Positions 1-6,111 of a stretch of DNA of 6,299 nt are shown piece by piece. Every line of letters starts with the position of its first letter. The stretch's first letter is position 1. The notes under the pieces are model-generated. The model was given only the letters and a program-made list of their open reading frames with translations, was not told where the DNA came from and made no database searches. The position numbers and the translations under genes are program-made. Source of the stretch: Acidobacteriota bacterium (GTDB taxonomy: Bacteria; Acidobacteriota; Terriglobia; Bryobacterales; Bryobacteraceae); assembly GCA_947505565.1 (NCBI GenBank), contig CANNLB010000180.1, positions 1 to 6,299 of the forward strand, given 5' to 3'.

Positions 1-678
1 GGCCTCATCATCGATGTCATGCGGAACACCGGCGGCAGCGCCTGCTACAACGAGGAGGTCGTTCGCCGCCTCGTCCCTTACAACTTCCGCGTCCTGGGCC
101 GCGAGATTCGCGCCAACCGAAGCTGGCTGAACAGCTTCTCCAGTGCCTACGAATCCGCCCGCTTCAACAACGCCGAAACCTGGGTTATTCAAACCTACGA
201 AGTCCTACTCGCCGAAATGAAACTCGCCTTCTCGGAAAACCGCGCCCGCACCGGCCCCCTCCCCATCTGCACGCCCAGCCTCGATCGCCTCCCCGCCGCG
301 GTCACCTACAACAAACCGCTCATGCTGATGACCGACGAGTTCTCCACCTCGGCCGCCGACGGCTTCCCAGCCATGCTGCAAGACGCCCGCCGAGGACCCA
401 TCTTCGGTTTCCGCACCAATGGCGCCGGCGGTACCGTGCAAAACTTCTCCACAGGACTTTACTCCGAAGCGACGACCCGCTCAACCATTGCCCTCCAACA
501 CCGCCAGCGTCCCATCGTCGTCGAAGGCTATCCTACCTCCAATTATGTCGAAAACGTCGGCGTCCAACCCGACCTCCCCTACGACTATATGACCCTCGAG
601 AACCTGCTAACTCAAGGCCGCCCCTTTGTCGAAGCCTTCTCGAAAGCCATCGCCGAGCATATCCGGAGTAACCCCTAG
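1..678 (+). CDS. S41 family peptidase, C-terminal part (5' end outside window)
   Basis: This frame is open from the first base and ends at TAG 676-678; the ATG at 19 is internal, not the start. It begins with GLIIDVMRNTGG, the S41 (tail-specific/C-terminal-processing) signature strand that usually reads DxRxNxGG. A helical insert follows, then DEFSTSAADGF at about 334-363, which aligns with the nucleophile motif (E-x-S-A-S-A-x-E); the Ser codon at 349-351 is the likely nucleophile. The motif that in CtpA/Tsp carries the catalytic Lys (GxxTxGKG) reads GFRTNGAGG (406-432), with Ala in the Lys position. That resembles S41 members related to tricorn protease, which use a Ser/His/Glu arrangement; the His-bearing region would lie upstream of the window. 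Near the end, ENVGVQPD is a usual S41 C-terminal element. The likely role is an envelope or periplasmic serine peptidase. It lies 67 bp before the receptor gene on the same strand. Family call is firm; substrate unknown. Confidence 0.87.
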   Translation, partial: GLIIDVMRNTGGSACYNEEVVRRLVPYNFRVLGREIRANRSWLNSFSSAYESARFNNAETWVIQTYEVLLAEMKLAFSENRARTGPLPICTPSLDRLPAAVTYNKPLMLMTDEFSTSAADGFPAMLQDARRGPIFGFRTNGAGGTVQNFSTGLYSEATTRSTIALQHRQRPIVVEGYPTSNYVENVGVQPDLPYDYMTLENLLTQGRPFVEAFSKAIAEHIRSNP

Positions 679-731
679 CCCGCTTACATTCGAGCAAGCT
701 TTGTGATAGAGTTCCCCCGATCACTCGGTCG

Positions 732-737
732 AAAGGA
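732..737 (+). promoter_or_regulatory. Shine-Dalgarno site of the TonB-dependent receptor gene
   Basis: AAAGGA at 732-737 lies 8 nt before the ATG at 746. It fixes this start over any downstream candidate, together with the signal peptide that the ATG produces. No convincing -35/-10 pair is visible in the 67-bp gap after the S41 stop codon, so transcription could come from a promoter upstream of the window. Confidence 0.75.
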
Positions 738-745
738 AACTCACC

Positions 746-3700
746 ATGCTGGCTCGCGTCTACTTACTAGCCCTCTGCGCCCTCACCCCCGCCCTCGCCC
801 AAGACTCGGGCACCCTCACCGGCACCGTCACCGACTCCAGCGGCGCCGTCGTCGTCGGTGCCCAAGTCTCCGCCATCAACGTCGCCAACAACTTCGAAGC
901 CACCACCGCCTCAAACGCCGAGGGCCTCTACCGTCTCCCCTTCCTCCGACCCGGAACCTACCGCCTCACCTTCACCGCCCCCGGCTTCAAAAGCTTCCTC
1001 CGCGACGGCGTCGAACTCCGCGTCGGCGCCATCCTCCCCATCAATGCCGCCATGCAACTCGGCGCCGTCAGCGAGTCCGTCCAGGTCTCCGCCGCCTCCC
1101 CCCTCCTCGAAACCGAAACCTCCTCCACCGGCACCGCCATCACCGGCGAGTTCTTCCAACGCATGCCCCTCTATCAACGCCACGTCCGCGCCGTCCTCTA
1201 TCTCACCCCCGGCGTCAACACTGGCGGCCTCGCCTACGCCGGCTCCCTCGGCGGCTTCTCCATCAACGGCGGCGCTACCGGCAATATCGGCTACTTCGAA
1301 GACGGCATGTACGGCGTCCAACCCAGCGGCACCAACACCACCGACACCATCCTCAGCACCATCGCCGAAGCGAAGGTCATCACCACCGTCCTCCCCGCCG
1401 AATACGGCCACTCCGCCGGCGGGGCCATCGTCATCGTCAAGAAAAGCGGCACCAATCAGCCCCACGGCGGAGCCGGCCTCCTCTTCCGCGAAGGCCCCAT
1501 GCAACACCGCCGCTTCATGCAACCCGCCCGCTTCGAACAAACCGGCAACAGTCTCCACTTCTACCAGCCAGACTTCAACCTCTCCGGCCCCGTCTTCATC
1601 CCCAAACTCTACGACGGCCGCAACAAAAGCTTCTTCATGGTCGCCGGCCAATACCTCAAGGAACGCCAAGGCGAACAGATCTCCTGGAGCGTCCCCACCC
1701 CCGAAGAACTCAACGGCAACTTCAACTACGGCGGTCGCCCCGGCGTCAACGCCATCTTCGATCCCCGCACCACTTCCGTCGCCAACGGCGTCTGGTCCCG
1801 CACCCCCTTCCCCGGCAACATCATTCCCAAAGCCCAGTGGGACCCCGTCGCCACCAAGTTCCTCAGCCAGAAAACATGGGAACTCCCCAACCTCCCCGGC
1901 TCCCCCATCGCCAACGGCGTCACCGGCAATCTCCAACTCCCCCGCCAAAAAACCGTCGACTGGGTCAACTACAGCGTCCGCATGGACCAGCAATTCTCCA
2001 GCCGCTTCAAGATGTTCTTCAACTGGAGCTTCAACACCCGCACCTCCTTCACCCCCAATCTCGACGTCGTCGACCCCGTCTACAACGCCTCCCAACGCAT
2101 CTCCACCGACGCCCAAACCACCAGCGGCATCGGCACCACTTACACCCTCAGCCCCTCCATGATCAGCGAAACCCGCCTCAACTACTACCGCTTTCGCAAC
2201 GACACCACCTGGCCCGGCTTCGGTGCCGACTTCGGCAAACTCCTCGGCATCCCCAACATCGGCGTCGGCAGTATGCCCGTCATCAACGGCATCCCCAATG
2301 TCGCCAACCCCAGTCTCAACGTCGAAGAAACCCTCAACTTCCGCCAGGATTTAAGCAAGCTCTCCGGCAAGCACGCCTTCAAAGTCGGCTACGACCTCAT
2401 GCGCCTCCGCCGCAACAGCTACAGCACCGACAACAACGCCGGAACCTTCAACCTCGCCGGCACCGGCGGCCTCCTCCCCAACGGCACCGGCATGCCCAAC
2501 ACCGGCGGCAACGCCCTCAGCCAGTTACTGACTGGCGCCGTCTCCAGCTACGCCATCACCGGCAACCTCCTCAGCAACCTACCCCGCAACTGGATCAACT
2601 CTTTCTATTTCCAGGACGATTGGAAGGTAACCTCCAACCTAACCCTGAACCTTGGCGTCCGCTACCAGTTCCAAAGCACCCAGAACAATAAATACAGCCA
2701 AATCTCCAGCTTCGACCCCACCGGCCCCGACAACGTCGTCCCCGGCGGCATCGGCGTCATCACCCATCCCACCCAGCTCCACCGCAAGGATTGGAACAAC
2801 TTCCAGCCCCGCATCGGCCTCGCCTATTCCCTGCCCCGCCGCTTCGTCCTCCGCGCCGGCTTCGCCATCTCTTCGATCGACGAACGCCTCCCCGTCGCTC
2901 CCACCGAAGAGTACGGCACCTCCACGAGTCGGATCGATACCCCCAACGGAGACTTCCGTCCGCGCTTCCAACTCGCCCAGGGCCCCCTCTCCGGTCTCCT
3001 CCTCCGACCCGTTCTCCGCTCGGACGGCACCATCCCGTTCGCAGGCACCAACTACGCCGGCCGCGGCGCCAGTTGGGTCGACCCCAGCCGCAAGTCCCCC
3101 TACTCCATGAACTGGAACTTCGGCCTCCAACACAGCTTCTCTTCGAACTACTTACTCGAACTCACCTACACCGCCAACGCCTCCGTCAACGGCTTCGAAA
3201 ACCGCGAAATCAACAACGTCTCTTACGATTGGGCCAACAACCTCCGCCTCTCGAACCCCGCCCAGTTCAGCGCCTTCCAAACCAACTCCCAACCCTTCCG
3301 CCCCTTCCCCAACTTCGGTAGCATCCTCTTCCGCACGAATGGAGCCCGGTCCAACTATCACGCCGGCACCGTCAAACTAGACAAGCGCATCTCCCACGGC
3401 CTCTCCTTCCTCACCTTCTACACCTACTCCAAAGTCATCGATTCCAGCAGCAGTAACAATCTCCTCTCCCGCGACATGGACCGTGCCGAAAGCAGTAACA
3501 ACCGCACCCACCAATACACCGGCAGCATGAACTATCAACTCCCCTTCGGCAAAGGCCGCAAGTGGCTAAACTCCGGCAAGTGGATTAACGCCATGCTCGG
3601 CGGCTTCGACATGGTCTATCTCTACCGCATCCAAAGCGGCGACGCCCTCACCTTCGGTTTCGCCGGCAGCCCCTTCCAGTACATGCCCGGCGTCGTCGCC

Positions 3701-4129
3701 ACCCGCGCCGGTCGACCCAACTCCACGGGCGAACGAGCCATCCTCCGCGACAACTGGCAGGACATCGGCCCCAATCGCTTCGTCCAGGCCGCTCAAAATG
3801 GCCTCATCGAGTCGATGAGCTACTTCTCCTACCCCGCCGCCTTCACCCAAGGCAACGTCGGCCGCAACACCTTTGACCGGCAACGCTTCATCGACACCCA
3901 ATTCTCCGCCTCGAAAGACTGGCAGATCAAGGAACGGCTAACCGCCACCTTCCGCTTCGACTTCCAAAACCCGTTCAAGTGGTACAACCTCTCCGCCCCC
4001 AACACAACTGTGAACTTCACCAACCCGGCCGTCTTCGGTAAGGTCTCCACCAGCACCTCCGACGAAGGCACCACCGCCAACGCCGGCGGCCAAGGACTCA
4101 TGAACATCACCGTCTCGTTCCGCTTCTAG
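746..4129 (+). CDS. TonB-dependent receptor, Oar-like, with carboxypeptidase regulatory-like domain
   Basis: A complete 1127-residue outer-membrane protein. Residues 1-18 form a signal peptide (MLARVYLLALCALTPALA, cleavage before Q19). About residues 23-105 form a carboxypeptidase-regulatory-like beta-sandwich, shown by GTLTGTVTDSSGAVVVGAQV and by GLYRLPFLRPGTYRLTFTAPG (split as GLYRLPF then LRPGTYRLTF). A plug domain follows at about 118-245 (FFQRMPLYQR near 136, then EYGHSAGGAIVIVKKSGTN). The rest is a long barrel rich in alternating aromatic strands and Asn/Ser/Tyr-rich loops, ending in VSFRF; a terminal Phe is the usual sorting signal for outer-membrane barrels. The length fits the 1000-1200 residue Oar/CarboxypepD_reg receptors expanded in Acidobacteria, thought to import large or complex substrates using TonB energy. 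No SusD-like lipoprotein is next to it and no clear TonB box is visible. Codons end overwhelmingly in C. Family is firm; the ligand cannot be read from sequence. Confidence 0.95.
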   Translation: MLARVYLLALCALTPALAQDSGTLTGTVTDSSGAVVVGAQVSAINVANNFEATTASNAEGLYRLPFLRPGTYRLTFTAPGFKSFLRDGVELRVGAILPINAAMQLGAVSESVQVSAASPLLETETSSTGTAITGEFFQRMPLYQRHVRAVLYLTPGVNTGGLAYAGSLGGFSINGGATGNIGYFEDGMYGVQPSGTNTTDTILSTIAEAKVITTVLPAEYGHSAGGAIVIVKKSGTNQPHGGAGLLFREGPMQHRRFMQPARFEQTGNSLHFYQPDFNLSGPVFIPKLYDGRNKSFFMVAGQYLKERQGEQISWSVPTPEELNGNFNYGGRPGVNAIFDPRTTSVANGVWSRTPFPGNIIPKAQWDPVATKFLSQKTWELPNLPGSPIANGVTGNLQLPRQKTVDWVNYSVRMDQQFSSRFKMFFNWSFNTRTSFTPNLDVVDPVYNASQRISTDAQTTSGIGTTYTLSPSMISETRLNYYRFRNDTTWPGFGADFGKLLGIPNIGVGSMPVINGIPNVANPSLNVEETLNFRQDLSKLSGKHAFKVGYDLMRLRRNSYSTDNNAGTFNLAGTGGLLPNGTGMPNTGGNALSQLLTGAVSSYAITGNLLSNLPRNWINSFYFQDDWKVTSNLTLNLGVRYQFQSTQNNKYSQISSFDPTGPDNVVPGGIGVITHPTQLHRKDWNNFQPRIGLAYSLPRRFVLRAGFAISSIDERLPVAPTEEYGTSTSRIDTPNGDFRPRFQLAQGPLSGLLLRPVLRSDGTIPFAGTNYAGRGASWVDPSRKSPYSMNWNFGLQHSFSSNYLLELTYTANASVNGFENREINNVSYDWANNLRLSNPAQFSAFQTNSQPFRPFPNFGSILFRTNGARSNYHAGTVKLDKRISHGLSFLTFYTYSKVIDSSSSNNLLSRDMDRAESSNNRTHQYTGSMNYQLPFGKGRKWLNSGKWINAMLGGFDMVYLYRIQSGDALTFGFAGSPFQYMPGVVATRAGRPNSTGERAILRDNWQDIGPNRFVQAAQNGLIESMSYFSYPAAFTQGNVGRNTFDRQRFIDTQFSASKDWQIKERLTATFRFDFQNPFKWYNLSAPNTTVNFTNPAVFGKVSTSTSDEGTTANAGGQGLMNITVSFRF

Positions 4130-4159
4130 CCGACTTCCAATTCGTTATATACTTCCGCC

Positions 4160-4591
4160 ATGATTGCGGTATCCAGGAACAACGAATCCATTCCCACGAT
4201 GGAGGAAAAACGAGCCGCCGTCGACGAGATCGTCTCCAGTCAAACCCTCGGCCGCTCCGACCAACTCAAAGCGTTTCTTCACTTCGTCTGCGAATCCGAA
4301 ATAAACGGCAGCGGGGCCGAGCTGAATGAATACTTAATCGGCGTGCAAGTTCTTGGTCGCCCAGAGGGCTACTCAACCTCGGACGACGCCACCGTCCGCA
4401 CTCGCGCCCACGCCCGTATGGCCCGAAAACTCGATCCGCCGCATCCCAAGTTCAACCAAGGGTTACATCTCCGTCCGAAACTTCGGGATGTGCGAGTCGG
4501 CGAGTGCCCCGGAAACTCCACGGATCAAACAGGAGACGCCAAAATCGTGGACACGGCGCATACCTCCGGCGCGCCAGCCGTTCATGACTGA
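4160..4591 (+). pseudogene. N-terminal domain of an acidobacterial-type regulator, interrupted after codon 85
   Basis: The ORF would encode 143 residues, but only residues ~15-85 look like a protein family: SDQLKAFLHFVCESEI, ELNEYLIGVQVLGRPEGY and DDATVRTRAHA. This matches the conserved N-terminal domain that I recall from many large acidobacterial winged-helix or sensor-like regulators (pattern FLRYVCE...EYLIG.EVLGR...D..VR.RAH.LR.KL...Y...LPKGSY). The expected continuation LRxKLxxxY...LPKGSYxPxF is missing. Family likeness ends at Ala85 (4412-4414), and the next base, 4415, is the first base of a 22-bp inverted repeat. Residues 86-143 are therefore encoded by the inserted element, not by the original gene. 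The start at 4160 has no clear Shine-Dalgarno; ATG 4199 is an alternative with none either. It follows the receptor stop by 30 bp, so it may have been a receptor-linked regulator. A genuine short protein cannot be ruled out. Confidence 0.6.
4415..4436 (+). repeat. Left copy of 22-bp perfect inverted repeat
   Basis: It begins cgtatggcccgaaaactcg and ends atc at 4436. The exact reverse complement is at 4768-4789. The match stops sharply on both sides: outward bases (gcc versus aggcct read in reverse) and inward bases (cgccgc versus tatctg) do not agree. A 22-base match within 400 bp is not expected by chance. Confidence 0.93.
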
Positions 4592-4648
4592 TGCCAGCGT
4601 GGCTGCGGTCATGACTGCGTGGCTTGATCGGGCGGGTGAGGTCGGCCA

Positions 4649-4714
4649 TTGCTGGTTCATCCAGACCGCCAGAGAGATCAGCAGAAAGCGGAACGGGTCC
4701 AGGCACTTCGACAT
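4649..4714 (-). pseudogene. Transposase N-terminal fragment (integrase-core/DDE type), about 22 codons
   Basis: On the minus strand from ATG 4714-4712 the translation begins MSK and then CLDPFRFLLISLAVWMNQQ. From memory this matches the opening of integrase-core (rve, DDE) transposases that are frequent in Acidobacteria and often start xLDPFRFLLIxLAGWMNQ followed by an EENRVLREQLG helix. That helix does not follow here: after the second Gln (4649) the sequence becomes WPTSPARSS, unlike the family, though the frame stays open to 4463. The fragment is thus a 5' remnant joined to unrelated or decayed DNA inside the 375-bp element. It encodes no catalytic residue. Its position next to the right inverted repeat fits the 5' end of a former IS. 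The family name is recalled, not searched. Confidence 0.5.
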
Positions 4715-4767
4715 CGGGTCGTCTCATTATCGACGACGCCAGGGATTATCTCCCGCTGTTTCAGATA

Positions 4768-4789
4768 GATCGAGTTTTCGGGCCATACG
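4768..4789 (-). repeat. Right copy of 22-bp perfect inverted repeat
   Basis: It reads gatcgagttttcgggccat and then acg on the + strand, the exact reverse complement of 4415-4436. It lies 53 bp upstream of the minus-strand transposase-like ATG (4712-4714), a usual distance between an IS end and its transposase start. Confidence 0.93.
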
Positions 4790-4846
4790 AGGAAGCCTAG
4801 GTCCGCAACCGGCAGCAGAACCCCGACGCCCTCACCGAGCCCCCCG

Positions 4847-5692
4847 CTACTGCGCTTTGTTCAGAATCTCCCCGTACAACTCCGGCCGCCGCCGTTCGAG
4901 CAGGTCCCGCCGCCGCTTCCCCGGATTCACCCGCCCCAGCACCACCTGGTCCTGTTCGCCCTGATTGGCGGCCACCACCTTCCCGCCCGGGTCGATAATC
5001 AGGCACCGCCGCGGATGCACAAACGCCAGCCACACCCCGTTCTCGTAGGCCCGCACCCGCATCATCATGTCATTCATCTCGCCATAGGAGCCCCACGCCG
5101 GCACCAGCAGAAACTGCGCCCCCTTCAACGCCAGAATCCGCGCCGGCTCCGTCATCTGCCGGTCGTAGCAGATCAGCGTCCCCCACCGTCCGAACCGCGT
5201 CGTCACCACGGGAAAGCTGGTGCCCTTGGTGTTGAACGGTTCGTCATCCGCAGTATGGCTCTTCGAGTAGTGGGCCGCCAACTCTCCCTCGGGCGAGAAG
5301 ACGGCGACCGAGTTAAACATCTCCTCCCCGCGTCGCTCGGCAAAACCGATCGAGAGATAGATCTTCAACTCCCGCGCCAGCCCCGCGATGCGCCCGAGCA
5401 GCGGACCATCGATCCGTTCACCGGCAGCCAGATACCGCTCCCGCGTCAATCCCGGCGTCCGCTTCTCGTTGCCCACGTAGCCCTCAAGAAAACCTTCGGG
5501 CGAGATCACCACCTGCGCTCCCCGCCCCGCGGCCTCCCGCGTGTACCGTTCCAGTTTCTGATAATTGCCCTCTTTGTTCCAGGGCTCCGGCATCACACTC
5601 AGCCCGGCCACGACAAACGACCCGCCCGCCGGCGGCGGAGCCGCCACCACCGTCCCGGCCACGAAAAGAGAAACGAACCAACGAAGCACCAT
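4847..5692 (-). CDS. Carbon-nitrogen hydrolase (nitrilase superfamily), probably exported
   Basis: A complete 281-residue protein. The nitrilase-superfamily catalytic set is present: Glu66 in VVISPEGF, Lys144 in HYSKSH, Cys175 in GTLICYDRQMTEPAR, and a further conserved Glu151 (DDEPF). RAYENGVWLAF and IIDPGGKVV are other usual family elements. Such enzymes hydrolyse amides (or N-carbamoyl groups/nitriles) through a Cys thioester; the ICYD...EP form is closer to amidase/carbamoylase branches than to true nitrilases. Residues 1-18 (MVLRWFVSLFVAGTVVAA) look like a signal peptide, followed by a Pro/Gly linker and the domain from about residue 25, so it probably acts outside the cytoplasm; a lipobox is absent. 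The ATG is supported because an in-frame TAA lies just upstream (5711-5713, minus) and a weak GGGCGGA (5699-5705) precedes it by 6 nt. It converges on the receptor block. Codons end mostly in G, the reverse of the + genes. Substrate unknown. Confidence 0.92.
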   Translation of the reverse strand: MVLRWFVSLFVAGTVVAAPPPAGGSFVVAGLSVMPEPWNKEGNYQKLERYTREAAGRGAQVVISPEGFLEGYVGNEKRTPGLTRERYLAAGERIDGPLLGRIAGLARELKIYLSIGFAERRGEEMFNSVAVFSPEGELAAHYSKSHTADDEPFNTKGTSFPVVTTRFGRWGTLICYDRQMTEPARILALKGAQFLLVPAWGSYGEMNDMMMRVRAYENGVWLAFVHPRRCLIIDPGGKVVAANQGEQDQVVLGRVNPGKRRRDLLERRRPELYGEILNKAQ

Positions 5693-5769
5693 GAGAGTTC
5701 CGCCCTGAGCTTATCAGATTCAATCCCGGATCACCCCGGCCCCCAACCCAAACTAGCCCCCCGGCACAG

Positions 5770-6111
5770 TTCATGGATTTGATTGTCACCTCGCTGGAAC
5801 GGCGGCCCGCGATCCTCCTGAATACGGCAACCGGCGGCGGACACTGGTTGACGCTATCCGTGGTTGGCAGGTAGGCAAACCGGGATTCGATCGGCGCGCG
5901 CATCATCGTGACTACACCGGCCGGTCGCACCATGCATTAGTGGGTGAGCCCGAGCGTGGGTTTTCTCTCCTCAAGCGATCCGCGCGTGCATATTGGACTT
6001 GGACCAGAAACGAGGGCGGCTTCCATTGAGGTCCGCCGGCCGGGGGGCGGTACGATCACACTGAAAGACGTGGCGGCGGACCAGTTTTTAACGATTCGCG
6101 AGCCGATTTAG
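5770..6111 (+). pseudogene. ASPIC/UnbV domain, C-terminal relic of a CRTAC1-like FG-GAP protein, with two in-frame TAG codons
   Basis: Reading frame 1 from about 5770 gives FMDLIVTSLERRPAILLN, GGGHWLTLSVVGR, stop, ANRDSIGARIIV, AGRTMH, stop, WVSPSVGFLSSSDPRVHIGLG, IEVRRPGG and DVAADQFLTIREPI, ending at TAG 6109-6111. This is the ASPIC/UnbV domain in order: the HWL strand, the KSNRDGIGAR motif (its Lys position is TAG at 5872-5874), the SYLSSSDPRVHFGLG motif, the WPSG-like turn (here RRPGG), and the closing NVxADQxxTIREP. The second TAG is at 5938-5940. There is no frameshift over 113 codons. The family's FG-GAP/VCBS propeller repeats, normally several hundred residues upstream, are missing; the divergent hydrolase gene lies there instead. 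Such proteins are exported and of poorly known function. I judge it a decayed gene end; no start codon context or Shine-Dalgarno is evident at ATG 5773. Confidence 0.82.

Larger units (their letters stand above)
4415..4789. mobile_element. MITE-like, internally deleted insertion-sequence derivative with 22-bp terminal inverted repeats
   Basis: A 375-bp segment is bounded by perfect 22-bp inverted repeats (4415-4436 and 4768-4789). Just inside the right repeat, on the minus strand, is an apparent transposase start (ATG at 4714-4712). That coding likeness stops after about 22 codons, and the rest of the interior has no intact gene in any frame, so the unit cannot move by itself. If the first four bases of the repeat are flank, the element would begin TGG and end CCA, the TG...CA ends seen in IS3/IS481-type elements, with TA on each side. 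The only flanking direct repeat I can see is 2 bp (TA or CG), so exact ends are uncertain. The left end falls right where the regulator loses family likeness, which supports insertion into that gene. The right flank (4790-4846) does not convincingly resume it, suggesting loss of the regulator's 3' part. Confidence 0.62.

Noticed and set aside
684..710. TTACAT ... GATAGA as a promoter for the receptor gene
   Set aside because: Spacer of about 15 nt and poor consensus match; the short GTGAT/ATCAC inverted repeat nearby has only 5-bp arms and no T run.
911..2116. 401-codon minus-strand ORF inside the receptor gene
   Set aside because: Low-complexity Gly/Ala/Glu/Val composition, a mirror of the receptor's codons; no start context.
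703..2691. 662-codon ORF on the + strand overlapping the receptor gene
   Set aside because: It is almost entirely Arg, Pro, His and Gln, has no family likeness or ribosome binding site, and arises from the NNC codon bias of the receptor frame.
4144..4151. AT-rich GTTATATA just before the regulator start as a -10 element
   Set aside because: No matching -35 at a normal distance; position so close to the ATG would need leaderless transcription.
4430..4500. Frameshift in the regulator, with KGYISVRNF in another frame resembling the family's LPKGSYxPxF
   Set aside because: The spacing is too short by about 11 residues and the segment lies inside the inverted-repeat element, so insertion explains it better.
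4612..4800. Open + frame ending IDRVFGPYEEA just before a TAG at 4798, at first looking like the end of a real protein
   Set aside because: Its most protein-like end is encoded by the right inverted repeat (4768-4789), and the frame has no good start; it is explained by the element.
4790..4846. Possible continuation of the regulator after the element (RQQNPDALT resembles the family's ENPDAL segment)
   Set aside because: Only a few residues agree and the hydrolase stop codon follows; too weak to call.
5015..5782. 255-codon + strand ORF opposite the hydrolase gene
   Set aside because: Arg/Pro/His-rich shadow of the hydrolase's G-ending codons.
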